Positions 7,930 to 16,685 of a stretch of DNA of 64,000 nucleotides are shown here, in pieces. Source of the DNA: CATQHW01 sp965215345 (lineage in GTDB: Bacteria; Spirochaetota; Spirochaetia; SZUA-6; Bin103); assembly GCA_965215345.1 (NCBI GenBank), contig CBDCDL010000002.1:2914001-2978000 (forward strand), written 5' to 3'. The position numbers and the translations under genes are program-made. Positions within the stretch are counted from its first letter, which is position 1. Each line of letters begins with the position of its first letter. Below the pieces are notes generated by a model. The model was given only the letters and a program-made list of their open reading frames with translations, had not been told where the DNA came from and ran no database searches.

Positions 7930-8484
7930 CGATCCATCCTCGCCTCCGCCGTCTCGAGCACCAGCACCCAGTCCTGAATGATCGGCGGCCGCGGCCGCTG
8001 CCAGCGGCCCCCGCCATCCGGCGCGACCGTCCCGCCATCGTGCTCGCTGCCGCGGCGCGGGTCGAACCACGACGCCCGGTAGCGGGCGTCCAGCTCGATC
8101 CGGCACACCGTGACGATACCAGAGTCCGGCGACCAGCAGCGCGACGGAAAAGCCCTTGCCGGCGGCGCGGTCGGCAGCCAGCCGCTGGAAGTCCTCCGGC
8201 CAGCTCAGGCGCTGCACCAGCCCCATCCACTACCATGTGTCGGCCAGCCACAGGAACGGTGTCCGGTCGGCGTGCTGCAGGTGGCGGGCGCCGGCCGAAG
8301 TGCGGCGCAGCGGCCCGTGCCGGTAGAGCGCGTCGGCCTCATCGCGAGCCGGCTCGACCTCGATGACGCCGGTGCGGCCGTGCAGCGCCGCGTCGCCGGG
8401 GATGTCCAGCTCGATCCCGGCCGCGTCGGCGCGGGGACGGTCGGAGGCGTACTCCCAGGAGCACACGCGGTTCTGTGTGGGCAT
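7926..8484 (-). pseudogene. Decayed DUF4038/apiosidase-like glycoside hydrolase
   Basis: Three pieces of one protein family lie in order on the minus strand. From 8484 the frame ends in RTPFLWLADTW, the start of the DUF4038 TIM barrel, and hits TAG at 8230-8232 where the family has a second Trp. The same frame resumes with MGLVQRLSWPEDFQRLAADR and GFSVALLVAGL, then the sequence jumps near 8110 into another frame that reads ARYRASWFDPRRG and IIQDWVLVLE, the C-terminal domain that follows the barrel in these proteins. The middle of the barrel (about 300 residues) is missing. The gene is therefore inactivated by a nonsense change plus an internal deletion. Confidence 0.75.
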
Positions 8485-8501
8485 GGAGGAGCTGGTTCAT
8501 G

Positions 8502-8843
8502 TCAGCGGCGCCCGCGGTCGTCGTCCGGCCCATCGTCCGGGGGCAGGGTGATGATCACGTCGACGCAATCAGGCTGGCGGCCGACCTCGACCACGCGGTT
8601 GACCTTGATCCGGCCGCAGCGGCTGCAGCGGTGCACGAGCTGCGGCCGTCGGCCGCTGCGGCGCAGACCGACCGGCTGCATCAGTCCGCCACACCGGCTA
8701 CTGCGGTCGCCCGGCTCCAGGTCGACGTGCAGGGAGTACAGGCAGAACGGGCAGTGGTTGCGGTAGCTGCCGTCGGTCGACGGCTGCACGTCGGCGCCGC
8801 AACGCACGCATTGGAAGGGAGTGTTCTCCGTTCTGCGGCTCAT
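8502..8843 (-). CDS. RNHCP domain protein (zinc-ribbon-like)
   Basis: 113 aa from ATG 8843 (MSRRTENTPFQCVRCGADV). It has the diagnostic RNHCPFCLYSLHVD segment of the RNHCP family, plus two further Cys pairs (CVRCG and CSRCG), consistent with a small zinc-binding protein. The C-terminus is acidic (PPDDGPDDDRG). Function of the family is not established. The start lies only about 10 bases after the 3' end of tRNA-Gly, and no separate ribosome-binding site is visible, so it may be co-transcribed with the tRNA. Confidence 0.85.
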   Translation of the reverse strand: MSRRTENTPFQCVRCGADVQPSTDGSYRNHCPFCLYSLHVDLEPGDRSSRCGGLMQPVGLRRSGRRPQLVHRCSRCGRIKVNRVVEVGRQPDCVDVIITLPPDDGPDDDRGRR

Positions 8844-8852
8844 CGCAGCCGA

Positions 8853-8924
8853 AGCGCCTGAGCGGAATCGAACCGCCATCTCAAGCTTGGAAGGCTTGGG
8901 TATTGACCATTATACGACAGGCGC
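8853..8924 (-). tRNA. tRNA-Gly (anticodon UCC)
   Basis: Reading the minus strand, a 7-bp acceptor stem GCGCCTG/CAGGCGC encloses a D-arm (GTAT..ATAC), an anticodon stem CAAGC/GCTTG with loop CTTCCAA (anticodon TCC), and a T-arm with TTCGATT. Base 73 is T and CCA is not encoded. It lies immediately upstream of the RNHCP gene on the same strand. Confidence 0.93.
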
Positions 8925-8993
8925 GACGCCCGCCCACAGTAGGGCCGCCCCGTGCTCCTGTCAACATCGTGCCCGGCGTGCTACGGTTGCGCC

Positions 8994-9305
8994 GTGGGTC
9001 AACGAGGCGAGCTGTTTTCGAGCCGAACGACGGTCGGCAATCGCACCTATTTCTTCAACGTGAAGGAAAACCGGGCGGGCGACATCTATCTCAACGTGGT
9101 GGAGAGCAAGAAGCGCGGGGACGATGCCCACTTCGAGCGCCACTCGATCATGATCTTCGAAGAGGACATGGGCGGATTCCTGGCCAGCTTCGACAAGGCG
9201 ATCCGCTTCATCCGCGCCCGCGAGCAGACCCGCCGCGGCTGGCCGGACACGTCCGCGACATCCGACCGACTCGACTCCGAACCCGAGCGTCGTAGGCGTC
9301 CCTGA
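8994..9305 (+). CDS. PUR-family (DUF3276) nucleic-acid-binding protein
   Basis: 103 aa from GTG 8994 (alternative GTG 8952 adds 14 residues without homology). The core RGELFSSRTTVGNRTYFFNV, ENRAGDIYLNVVESKK, HSIMIFEEDMGGFL and FDKAIRFIRA matches the compact bacterial PUR repeat known from spirochaetes and Bacteroidota, which binds single-stranded DNA or RNA and includes the Borrelia regulator BpuR. A short basic tail (PERRRRP) follows. Its last 98 bp overlap the degenerate 3' part of the aldo/keto reductase remnant on the other strand. Confidence 0.85.
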   Translation: MGQRGELFSSRTTVGNRTYFFNVKENRAGDIYLNVVESKKRGDDAHFERHSIMIFEEDMGGFLASFDKAIRFIRAREQTRRGWPDTSATSDRLDSEPERRRRP

Positions 9306-9843
9306 TACGGGCCAGCGTGTCGGCCGGCAGCGGGTTGCCGTCGGAGATCAGCGCGTTGGCCCGCAGGTGGCCGGGATCGGTTGTCCCCACGATAGCGGTG
9401 CTGACGTCGGCCCGCGACAGCGTGTAGCGCAGCGCGAACTCGACCAGGGGCATCCCTCCCGCCAGTTCCCGCAGCCCCAACCGTTGTGCCAAGTCCCAGC
9501 TTTCGCCGAATCCGGTCGCCGGGCGCCGCGCGCTCAGGTAGGCGGCGTTGGCGATGGGCCGCTTGACGATCACCCCCATGCCGCGCTCGCGCAACGCCGG
9601 CAGCAGCTCCCGGTCGGCCTCCTGATGGAGGATGTTGTAGGTAAGCTCCTGCGCATCCAGCGGCCGCCGGCGCGCCTCCTCCGCGGCGGCCGGACCGTCG
9701 CCCGAGACCCCGACGAACCTCGCCCAGCCGCGCGCCTTCGCCACCAGCAGCGCGTCGAAGGCCGCGTCGGCGTCGTACTCACCGCGCGGGAGACCGTGGA
9801 ACAGCACGATGTCCAGCACGTCCCGGTCGAGCCTCCGCGGTCC
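9208..9843 (-). pseudogene. Aldo/keto reductase, N-terminally truncated remnant
   Basis: The readable part (RDVLDIVLFHGLPRG, GWARFVGVSGDG, ELTYNILHQE, MGVIVKRPIANAAYL, FALRYTLSRADVSTAIVGTT) is the C-terminal two-thirds of an aldo/keto reductase TIM barrel. The N-terminal third, with the catalytic Asp, Tyr and Lys, is absent; the frame upstream of about 9843 belongs to a different protein. The ORF also runs on beyond the usual family end into the PUR gene. It is best read as a deletion remnant joined to the heparinase fragment. Confidence 0.7.
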
Positions 9844-10402
9844 GTCTGAAGCACAGCTCGTCGTGATGGGTGCCCTGGCCATCCACCCACCCGACCCGCG
9901 CGCCGATCCACCCGGGCCCCGAGGCCGTCTCCACGGCCGGCGCCGGCCCCGCCGCCGGTGCTGCCGCGAGCACGGTCAAGAGCACGGCGCGCCTGGCCGC
10001 GGGAAGCCGCCGCCGGAGCCGGTATGACGGCACCGCGGACCAGTGGGTGCCCCACAGGGACGTATCGGTGGATACGGCACCGTCCGCCACCGTGGCCAGG
10101 TCCAACCGGTTGCGCCCCGTCTCGGACACCGCCCGGCTCCCCTCCACGCGCAGCGGCCCGAGCACGGTGAAGTTCAGCCACACCTCCTCGGGACGCTCCG
10201 ACTCCACGTCGTCGAGCAGCAGCACCACGCAGGGCCTGAGGAACACGACGTGGCGCCGCACGCACCGCGCACCCTCATACACCGCCGTCGCGTGGGAGAG
10301 CGCCCCGTGCCCGGGGTCCCAGCGCACCGCGTCGGCGTCTCCGTTCGGAGTGCCTCCGTGCCAACCGGATGCCGGTCCCCGCCATTGTGTTGCCGCGTCC
10401 AT
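9844..10402 (-). pseudogene. Heparinase II/III-like C-terminal fragment
   Basis: The frame begins at ATG 10402 behind a very good ribosome-binding site (GGGAGGAGGAGCG), so the original gene start seems to be preserved. Within 40 residues it reads as the C-terminal beta-sandwich of heparinase II/III-like proteins (RCVRRHVVFLRPCVVLLLDD, VWLNFTVLG, THHDELCF). The catalytic toroid is missing, and near 9843 the sequence runs into the aldo/keto reductase remnant. The simplest history is two deletions in a former catabolic operon. Confidence 0.6.
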
Positions 10403-10563
10403 CGCTCCTCCTCCCGGCTGAACGTATCCGCGTCGATGCGTAGTAGCCCGCCACTCAGGGGACGATCCTAACAGTGAGAGGCAGTGACCCGCAGGTTGCA
10501 GCTACCTGGCGATCGACGAAGCAGGAGGGCATTAGGCCGCGTTCTGATCAGATGCCTTTCAGA

Positions 10564-10592
10564 TTGACAAGTGTCCATCGACGCTTTACAGT
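10564..10592 (+). promoter_or_regulatory. Sigma-70-like promoter of higBA
   Basis: A perfect -35 TTGACA (10564-10569) is followed after 17 bases by TACAGT (10587-10592). The predicted transcription start is about 10599, the GTG of higB, so the transcript may be leaderless or nearly so. Assigned by consensus only. Confidence 0.6.
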
Positions 10593-10598
10593 CAGCGG

Positions 10599-10901
10599 GT
10601 GATACGGAGCTTTCGACATCGAGGACTCAAGCGCTTCTACGAGCGTGGCGACCGAAGCCTCATCCGCCCCGATCTGCGCGAGCGGGTTGAAGTGATGCTT
10701 GCCCAGCTCGATGTCGCCAGCTCTCCTGAAGCCATGCGTCTTCCCCGCTACCGGCTTCATGCCCTCAAGGGACACCGGAAGGGCTACTGGTCGATAACGG
10801 TGAGGGCCAACTGGCGTATGATCTTCCGTTTCGAGGACGGGGACGTCCCACGGCGTGGAGTTGATCGACTACCACTGAATGGAGAACGACGATGCCGATG
10901 A
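10599..10901 (+). CDS. higB: HigB-like toxin (RelE/ParE superfamily) with terminal frameshift
   Basis: The frame reads MIRSFRHRGLKRFYERGD, LRERVEVMLAQLD, RYRLHALKGHRKGYWSI and NWRMIFRFEDGDV, matching HigB ribosome-dependent mRNA interferases. After GDV the frame goes wrong and ends in a basic tail overlapping higA by 10 bp. Removing one C from the CCC at 10847-10849 restores V-H-G-V-E-L-I-D-Y-H and a stop at 10876-10878, giving 92 aa, the usual family length. The terminal VELIDYH is typical of the family, so the toxin is either inactivated or mis-sequenced at this homopolymer. Start is GTG 10599 with no clear ribosome-binding site. Confidence 0.85.
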   Translation: MIRSFRHRGLKRFYERGDRSLIRPDLRERVEVMLAQLDVASSPEAMRLPRYRLHALKGHRKGYWSITVRANWRMIFRFEDGDVPRRGVDRLPLNGERRCR

Positions 10902-11185
10902 AGAACCCCCCACACCCCGGCAAGGTGGTGCGCGTGTCGTGCCTGGAGCCGCTCGGCCTCAGCGTCACGGAAGGTGCGAAGGTATTGGGCGTGAGCCGTC
11001 AGGCGCTCTCGAACCTGGTCAACGGCCGTGCGCGGATCTCGGGCGACATGGCGATTCGGCTGGCCAAGGCCTTCGGCTCGACGACGGAGACCTGGATACG
11101 GCTGCAGGCGGCCTACGACGTCGCGCAGGCGCAAGCGCGAGAGGATCAGATCGAGGTCGAGCGCTACGAGCGGCAGCCGGCTTGA
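10892..11185 (+). CDS. higA: HigA-type antitoxin (XRE helix-turn-helix)
   Basis: 97 aa. The N-terminus MPMKNPPHPGKVVRVSCLEP and the helix-turn-helix SVTEGAKVLGVSRQALSNLV followed by NGRARISGDMAIRLAKAFG are classic HigA features. It neutralises HigB and represses the operon by binding the promoter. In the corrected reading it begins 13 bases after the higB stop; in the sequence as given the genes overlap by 10 bp. Confidence 0.92.
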   Translation: MPMKNPPHPGKVVRVSCLEPLGLSVTEGAKVLGVSRQALSNLVNGRARISGDMAIRLAKAFGSTTETWIRLQAAYDVAQAQAREDQIEVERYERQPA

Positions 11186-11204
11186 AGACGACCAGCCGTT
11201 GACG

Positions 11205-11804
11205 TCACTCCTCGTCGCTGTACGCGGCCATGTCGATGCACGCTCCGCCCCGGCGCGCCGATTCCCAGCCGGCCAGCACCGGCGCCAGCGTCGACAGGCC
11301 GTCACGGTAGTCGCTGCGAACGAGGGACGGATCCCCGGTCCGCACTGCCTCAATGAACGCCCGGTCCTGCGCCGCCCACGGGTCGAACGGCTCGCCGCGG
11401 AAGACCGTGACGCCGTCGCGCTCGATGTGGTCGTACCCATGCAGGGCAAGGTGGCCGCCCTCGTACAGGACCGTGAACCAGTTGTCGGGGGGCGCCGTCC
11501 CGATGCCGTCCACCAGGGTCATCGTCATCGTCGCGCCGCCGGCCTGCGCCGCGGCGCGCGCTTCGACGTCGGTGCGGTCGGCCGCCCGCACGAGTGAATA
11601 CAGCACGTCGATCTTCTCGGCCGCAAGCATCCGACCGGCATCGGCGTACGCACGGGGAATGGCGAATCGCTGCGCGGTCGCCTCGCGAGCCTGCCGGTCG
11701 ACGTCGCACACCGCCACGATCCGGACCCCGTCGATGCCCTGCAGGTTTGGGATCCGGCACGAGTTGGCGAACGATCCGGCACCGTACATCGCGACGCGAA
11801 TCAC
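11205..11804 (-). pseudogene. Gfo/Idh/MocA oxidoreductase with internal deletion
   Basis: The N-terminal Rossmann half is present (MIRVAMYGAGSFANSCRIPN, VRIVAVCDVDRQAREATAQR) and a C-terminal segment (FIEAVRTGDPSLVRSDYRDG) is typical of the family end. The total is 199 residues instead of about 330-400: after IDVLYSLVRAADRTDVEARA the sequence jumps to the C-terminal domain without the E-K-P motif and substrate-binding sheet. The frame is intact, so a shortened product could be made, but it should not be an active dehydrogenase. Confidence 0.7.
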
Positions 11805-11945
11805 GAAGCCGGCCCCCCGGATGCCACACTACGCGCCGGCGCGACTCCACGAAGACGCGTGTCCACACGATCGCGGCAGGCTCGCGGCTCGTTTTCGGAC
11901 ATGCGGCTGATGCGTTATGTTTACCTGTCTCTGATGGCTGCCGCG

Positions 11946-12644
11946 ATGACGATCAACACCATGCAGGATCTGGTTCGCGTGTTGGACGAACACCCGGAGT
12001 GGGCGGAGGCGCTGCGCGTTCGCCTGCTGACACGCGAACTGCTGGAGTTGCCGCAGAGACTCGCCGACTTCGTCGCCGCGGCGAACCAGCGCTTCGAGGC
12101 CATCGAAGCACGGCTCGACCGGGTGGATGACGATCTGTCCACGCTGAAGGCCGGTCAGGCGAAGATGCGGGAGGACCTGTCTGTGCTGAAGGGCGATCAA
12201 GCCCGGATGCAGGACGACCTGTCTGTGCTGAAGGGCGGGCACGCCGGGAACGCCGCCGAGCGGCAAGCCGGCCTCATTGCCGAGGACCTTGGACTCGAAT
12301 ACGTCCGCACGCTGACCTTTGATGACGTCAGGGACATGGTTCGGTCCCATGACACGACAGACATCCCGGTGAACGACCTGCGCAGCTTCCGATTGGCTGA
12401 CCTGATCGTGGAAGCGACGGATGCCGGCGAATCCTGTTACGTCGCGGTGGAGATTTCCTTCACCGCCAACGGCAGGGACACGAAGCGGGCGTTCCGCAAC
12501 GCCGGTTTCCTGACCACGTTCACCGGCAGGCGCGCATATGCCGTGATCGCCAGCATCAAGGTCGATGATCGCATTCGCGGCATCCTGGATGACGGCGATG
12601 TGTCATGGTATCGGCTGGACCGGAAGACCCTGGACGTAGCTTAG
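11946..12644 (+). CDS. Coiled-coil protein with PD-(D/E)xK-nuclease-like C-terminal domain
   Basis: 232 aa from ATG 11946 (MTINTMQDLVRVLDEHPEW); longer starts back to 11859 are possible. Residues about 40-100 form a coiled coil with three imperfect 14-residue repeats (DDLSTLKAGQAKM, EDLSVLKGDQARM, DDLSVLKGGHAGN) that are also visible in the DNA as 42-bp units. The C-terminal half (RLADLIVEATDAG, CYVAVEISFTANGRD, KRAFRNAGFLTTFTG) resembles restriction-endonuclease-fold proteins of unknown function common in environmental bacteria. Substrate and partner unknown. Its end overlaps the next gene by 40 bp. Confidence 0.7.
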   Translation: MTINTMQDLVRVLDEHPEWAEALRVRLLTRELLELPQRLADFVAAANQRFEAIEARLDRVDDDLSTLKAGQAKMREDLSVLKGDQARMQDDLSVLKGGHAGNAAERQAGLIAEDLGLEYVRTLTFDDVRDMVRSHDTTDIPVNDLRSFRLADLIVEATDAGESCYVAVEISFTANGRDTKRAFRNAGFLTTFTGRRAYAVIASIKVDDRIRGILDDGDVSWYRLDRKTLDVA

Positions 12645-13849
12645 AGCGCCTGCGCATCGCAGTCATCGGTCTGGGGGCCGGTCCCGGCTCCCGCGCCCGC
12701 CACTATCTGGCGACGATCGCCCGCCTGACAGACCACTATGAGTTGACAGCGGTCTGTGACCGCAGCGCCGAGGTGCTCGCCGAGATCGCTGCCCTTTACC
12801 CGTTGCCGGCCCGCTTCCGGAGTCCGGCGGACCTGTTCGCCACCGGGAAACCCGACGTGGTGCTCAGCCTGGCGCCGAAGGACTCCCATGTCGTGATGGC
12901 ACTGACCGCGGCCCGTCACAGCTCCCACGTCATCACCGAGGTGCCCGTCGCGCTGACCAGGCGGTACGCGGGGGCCATCGAGGACGCGTGCCGGCGGGCG
13001 GGCGTGCTGTGGGAGACCGCCGAACAGGTGTGGTTGTGGCCTGCGGAGCGGATGAAGCGAATGGTCATCGAGGCCGGCCTCGTGGGCGAGCTCAGCCACG
13101 CTCGCCTGCGCTACCTGACCGGGCAATACCACGGCTTCAGCGGGGTTCGCGCCTTGCTGGGCGCCGATGCCACCGAGGTGCTGGGCTACTGCGGCGAGGT
13201 GAAGACCGAGCCGTACCTCGCCTACGGCGGAGAGCCGGAGTCGACCGTACAGTGGGACCACGGCATCGTGAGGTTCGCGAGCGGGGTCGTCTGCCTGTTC
13301 GAAAAGCCGCCGCGCATCTTCCCCTCGGCCCGCCACGCGTTCCCGGTTGGCTGGGACATCGAGGGAACCCGCGGCCACATCAGCGGCAATCGGGTCACGC
13401 TCTATCGCGACGGCCGCACGACGGAGATCACCGAGCACTACCGGGAGGCCGGCGGCGAGCGGGTGCTCGACTCCATGCGGGTCGATCTCGATCCGCCGCT
13501 GGTGTGGGAGAACCCCTTCATCCGCTACGGCATCGGCGATCCCGACGACGTGGCGAAGGCGAGCATCTTGATCGGCCTTCACCGGGCGATCACCAAGGGG
13601 GGCACGCCTCCCTACGGCTCCGCGAACGGCCTCCGGGACTGGGAGATCTGCCTGGCCGTCCGCGAAAGTGCACGGCTGGGCAACCGGTGGGTGAGCCTGC
13701 CCCTGGGGCACCCGACGGAGCTGGAGCAGCGGATCGAGGCGGAGTTCGTGCGCCGGTACGGCCACGATCCGATCGAGGAGACCGAGGCGTTGCTGGACGC
13801 GCCGTTCTCGCGTTCTACGACCCTCTGGCCGGTCGCGCACTGGCTGTGA
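12605..13849 (+). CDS. Gfo/Idh/MocA family oxidoreductase
   Basis: 414 aa from ATG 12605; the homologous region starts about 16 residues later (LRIAVIGLGAGPGSRARHYL), and no other standard start is closer. It has the N-terminal NAD(P)-binding Rossmann motif, a V-I-T-E-V-P segment in place of the usual E-K-P, and a C-terminal alpha/beta domain. It is a clear paralogue of the protein at 18,857-20,080, sharing segments such as VWENPF, DDVAKASIL and the closing W-L. Such enzymes oxidise sugars or sugar acids. The stop overlaps the GTG of the heparinase-like gene (GTGA), indicating coupled translation, so it probably acts on that enzyme's products. Confidence 0.88.
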   Translation: MVSAGPEDPGRSLERLRIAVIGLGAGPGSRARHYLATIARLTDHYELTAVCDRSAEVLAEIAALYPLPARFRSPADLFATGKPDVVLSLAPKDSHVVMALTAARHSSHVITEVPVALTRRYAGAIEDACRRAGVLWETAEQVWLWPAERMKRMVIEAGLVGELSHARLRYLTGQYHGFSGVRALLGADATEVLGYCGEVKTEPYLAYGGEPESTVQWDHGIVRFASGVVCLFEKPPRIFPSARHAFPVGWDIEGTRGHISGNRVTLYRDGRTTEITEHYREAGGERVLDSMRVDLDPPLVWENPFIRYGIGDPDDVAKASILIGLHRAITKGGTPPYGSANGLRDWEICLAVRESARLGNRWVSLPLGHPTELEQRIEAEFVRRYGHDPIEETEALLDAPFSRSTTLWPVAHWL

Positions 13850-16542
13850 AGCCGATGGACCCTGAAATCCGCGAACGCCTGCTGCGGCTGCGGTTTCTGC
13901 CCACCCGGTCCGAGCTGTCGGATCGGGAGGTGGCGGCGCGGCTGGATGCCGATCAGCCGCACCTGCGGGCCGTCCGGGAGGCCGCGTCGGGCGGCGGCGC
14001 GGCAGCCCTGCGGCGCGCGCTGGCGGAGCACCTGGATGCCGGCGTCCTGAGCGACGCACGGGACGTGCGGTTCCCGGCGGACTGGTATGACGCGCACCCC
14101 GGTGACGTGCAGGACGCGGAGGACATCATGCGCGGCCGGGTCGCCTACGTCGGCAAGCTGCTGGATGTCGGAGCGCGCATCGACTGGCACGCCTGGGACT
14201 ATCCGTGCGCGGAATCGCGCTTCGTGCGCTGGTTCTGGATGCGCCCGCTCGTCTCCGCCTACCGCACCACCGGCGGGGAGCGCTACGCACGCGGGGCGAT
14301 GGACATCGTGCGAGCCTTCTACGCCGACGCCCGGCCGCCCGCGCAGCGCCCGGTGACCTGGTACGGCTACAACGGCCCCTGGCAGGCGCTCATGGCCGCG
14401 GGCCGGGTGCCGATCGCGATCGACCTGTACCGGACCATCGGCCGGTCGGATGCCCTGGACGACGCCGACCGGGCGACGTTCCTCAAGCTGCTGGTCGAGC
14501 ACGCGGAGTTCCTGTACACCGCCTCCGAGCGGCACATCGCCCACAACTGGGAAGTGGCGATGATGGTCGCCCTGCTGGAGCTCGCGCACGCGCTGCCGGG
14601 GTTCCGGGACTCGGCGCGCTGGCAGGAGCGGGCCATCGAGCGGTTCACGGAGAACATGCGCGACTGCGTGCTCGACGACGGCGGCTACTGGGAGCGCAGC
14701 GAGTACCACTTCAGCGCGATCCTGGAGTATGCGGTCGCTTGGCGAGCGCTGCGACAGGCCGGCGAGCCGGTCCCGCCGCAGTGGCCCGACGCGCTGCAGC
14801 GGATGTATGAGTGGGCGGTGTTCGTGCTCACGCCGCAACGCCAGTACCCGCCGGTGGGACACGCCGCGTTCGGCGGCGGCCGCAGCTACGTGTCGCACTA
14901 CGACGCGGAGCGCTGGGGAGGCTTGCCCGAGGACTCGATGGTGCCGGTGCTGGGCGAAGCGGCGGACCTGTTTCCCGAGCGAAGCGACTTCGGGTGGTTC
15001 GAGACCGGCCGGGGCAAGCCGCCGGAACGGACGTCGCGCGTCCTGCCGCACACCGGCTGGCTGGTGATGCGCAGCGGCTGGGCGCCCGACGACCTCTACC
15101 TCATCATGAACTACAACGGCTCACCCGACGTGATCGACACGCACCCCGACCTGCTGTCGGTATCGGTCTGGGCGCACGGAAGGGCGTACTTGTCCAACAG
15201 CGGCTCCACCCACGGCTACGAGGCGCCCGAGTTCCGGAGCTGGGACATGCAGACCCGCTCCTCCAACACGGTCATGGTGGACGGGGAGAGCCAGGAATAC
15301 CTCTCCAACGGCGGCCGGCTCGCGACGTGGGAGAGCCTGCCCGGTTTCGACTACGCCGCCGCGGCCAGTCGCGCCTATGAGCGGTTCGGGGTCGATCACC
15401 GTCGCGCAGTGCTGCTGGTCAAGCCGCGCTACTGGATCATCCACGACGTCCTCGAAGGCGACGGCAAGACGCACGAGTACCGCTGGCACGGCCACTTTCA
15501 GCCGACCGAGCTGGCGGTCGACGTCGACGCCGGCATGATCGCCGCGGACGAGCGGGCGGGTACGCGCCTGTTCACGGCGTACCTGCCGGAGGACGGACAG
15601 ACCCTGGAGCAGGACGCCGGCCCGATCTCGACACCCGGCGGCACCAGGGATGGGCCCTATGTCGCGCTCGTGCAGCGGTCGGCGCGTCCGGTCGCGTTCA
15701 CGGCAGTCCTGTATCCCGTGGCGGCGGACGCGCGCCCGCCGGAGGTCAGCGCGCTGCCGGTCGCGGCTCGGGGCGCGCCGGTGCCGACCCACGAAGCCGT
15801 CGGCTGCCGCGTGGCCGACGGCGCGTGCGAGGACATCGTGCTGCTGGCGCGTTCCTCGGGGTCCCGCGCGTGCGGGAGCGTGCGCACCGACGGGGAAGCC
15901 GCGTATGTCGCCGTGCAGCGCGGGCGGGTGGTGGAGGCCGGCCTGACGGGCGGCACGCGGCTGACATACCGCGGACGCAAGATCCTTGAGGTGGGGGCGG
16001 GCATCGCCGCCGCCGGCGTGCGTTTCGTCGGCGACCGTGCGGAGGTTTCCTGCCGCGGCTCGGGCCGCATCTCGCTGGCGCCGGGCTCGGCCACCAGCGC
16101 GTCCGTGAACGGTACCCCTGTGCCGATCGAGGAAATCGGCGGCCGCTTGTGCCTGGAGGCCCCCGCGCCCGGTACGCTGGTGATGCACCCGATCACGGTG
16201 TCGGAGGACCCGCTGGAGCTATGCTTGGCGCTGGGCGTGCCCTACGCTCCGGTTCACCTGCCGGACGGCAAGGAGTCGGTGTGGGCCGGCCGTTCGGCGA
16301 CGCCGCCCCGCTCCGTCCTGCTGCGCTGGCAGACCTCGGCACCGGCGGACTCCTCGGTGGAGTACCGGACGCGCGGCGCTCGGGCATGGCTCCGAACGGT
16401 CAACCCGGAGACCCGCGTCGACCACCGCGTGGTGCTGAGCGACCTGGACCCCGGCGAGATCTACCAGGTACGCGTCACCTGCCGCGACGCCGCCGGCACA
16501 CCGGCAACGGCGCGCACGACCTTTCGAGCCCCCGCGCCGTAA
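13846..16542 (+). CDS. Heparinase II/III-alginate lyase family protein with C-terminal Fn3-like domain
   Basis: 898 aa from GTG 13846 (GTGA overlap with the upstream stop; ATG 13855 is an alternative). An all-alpha toroid (about residues 80-340) carries RHIAHNWEVAMMVAL and a conserved SEYHFSAILEYAVAWR segment. A heparinase II/III beta-sandwich follows (GWLVMRSGW, DLYLIMNYNGSPDVIDTHPD, NSGSTHGYE, RHGHF-like WHGHFQPTEL). The last about 90 residues (LLRWQTSAPADSSVEYRTRG, VVLSDLDPGEIYQVRVTCRD) form a fibronectin-III-like module. Predicted to cleave uronate-containing polysaccharides by beta-elimination. No signal peptide is visible, so localisation is uncertain. Confidence 0.85.
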   Translation: MKPMDPEIRERLLRLRFLPTRSELSDREVAARLDADQPHLRAVREAASGGGAAALRRALAEHLDAGVLSDARDVRFPADWYDAHPGDVQDAEDIMRGRVAYVGKLLDVGARIDWHAWDYPCAESRFVRWFWMRPLVSAYRTTGGERYARGAMDIVRAFYADARPPAQRPVTWYGYNGPWQALMAAGRVPIAIDLYRTIGRSDALDDADRATFLKLLVEHAEFLYTASERHIAHNWEVAMMVALLELAHALPGFRDSARWQERAIERFTENMRDCVLDDGGYWERSEYHFSAILEYAVAWRALRQAGEPVPPQWPDALQRMYEWAVFVLTPQRQYPPVGHAAFGGGRSYVSHYDAERWGGLPEDSMVPVLGEAADLFPERSDFGWFETGRGKPPERTSRVLPHTGWLVMRSGWAPDDLYLIMNYNGSPDVIDTHPDLLSVSVWAHGRAYLSNSGSTHGYEAPEFRSWDMQTRSSNTVMVDGESQEYLSNGGRLATWESLPGFDYAAAASRAYERFGVDHRRAVLLVKPRYWIIHDVLEGDGKTHEYRWHGHFQPTELAVDVDAGMIAADERAGTRLFTAYLPEDGQTLEQDAGPISTPGGTRDGPYVALVQRSARPVAFTAVLYPVAADARPPEVSALPVAARGAPVPTHEAVGCRVADGACEDIVLLARSSGSRACGSVRTDGEAAYVAVQRGRVVEAGLTGGTRLTYRGRKILEVGAGIAAAGVRFVGDRAEVSCRGSGRISLAPGSATSASVNGTPVPIEEIGGRLCLEAPAPGTLVMHPITVSEDPLELCLALGVPYAPVHLPDGKESVWAGRSATPPRSVLLRWQTSAPADSSVEYRTRGARAWLRTVNPETRVDHRVVLSDLDPGEIYQVRVTCRDAAGTPATARTTFRAPAP

Positions 16543-16685
16543 CGCCTGTTCGATCCCACGATACTCAACGTCATCCAGACACCGATCTTCGATCACTGTC
16601 TCCCGGTTGCGCAGATTCCGGTACGGTGCCGGTGTTGGATCAGGTACCGGATCGAGGCTCGCCGCGCGCCAGAGGCTAAGCTAAG

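Noticed and set aside
12641..14059. Long minus-strand frame opposite the Gfo/Idh gene
   Set aside because: Low-complexity R/A/G/H-rich translation typical of antisense G+C-rich DNA; the plus strand has clear family motifs.
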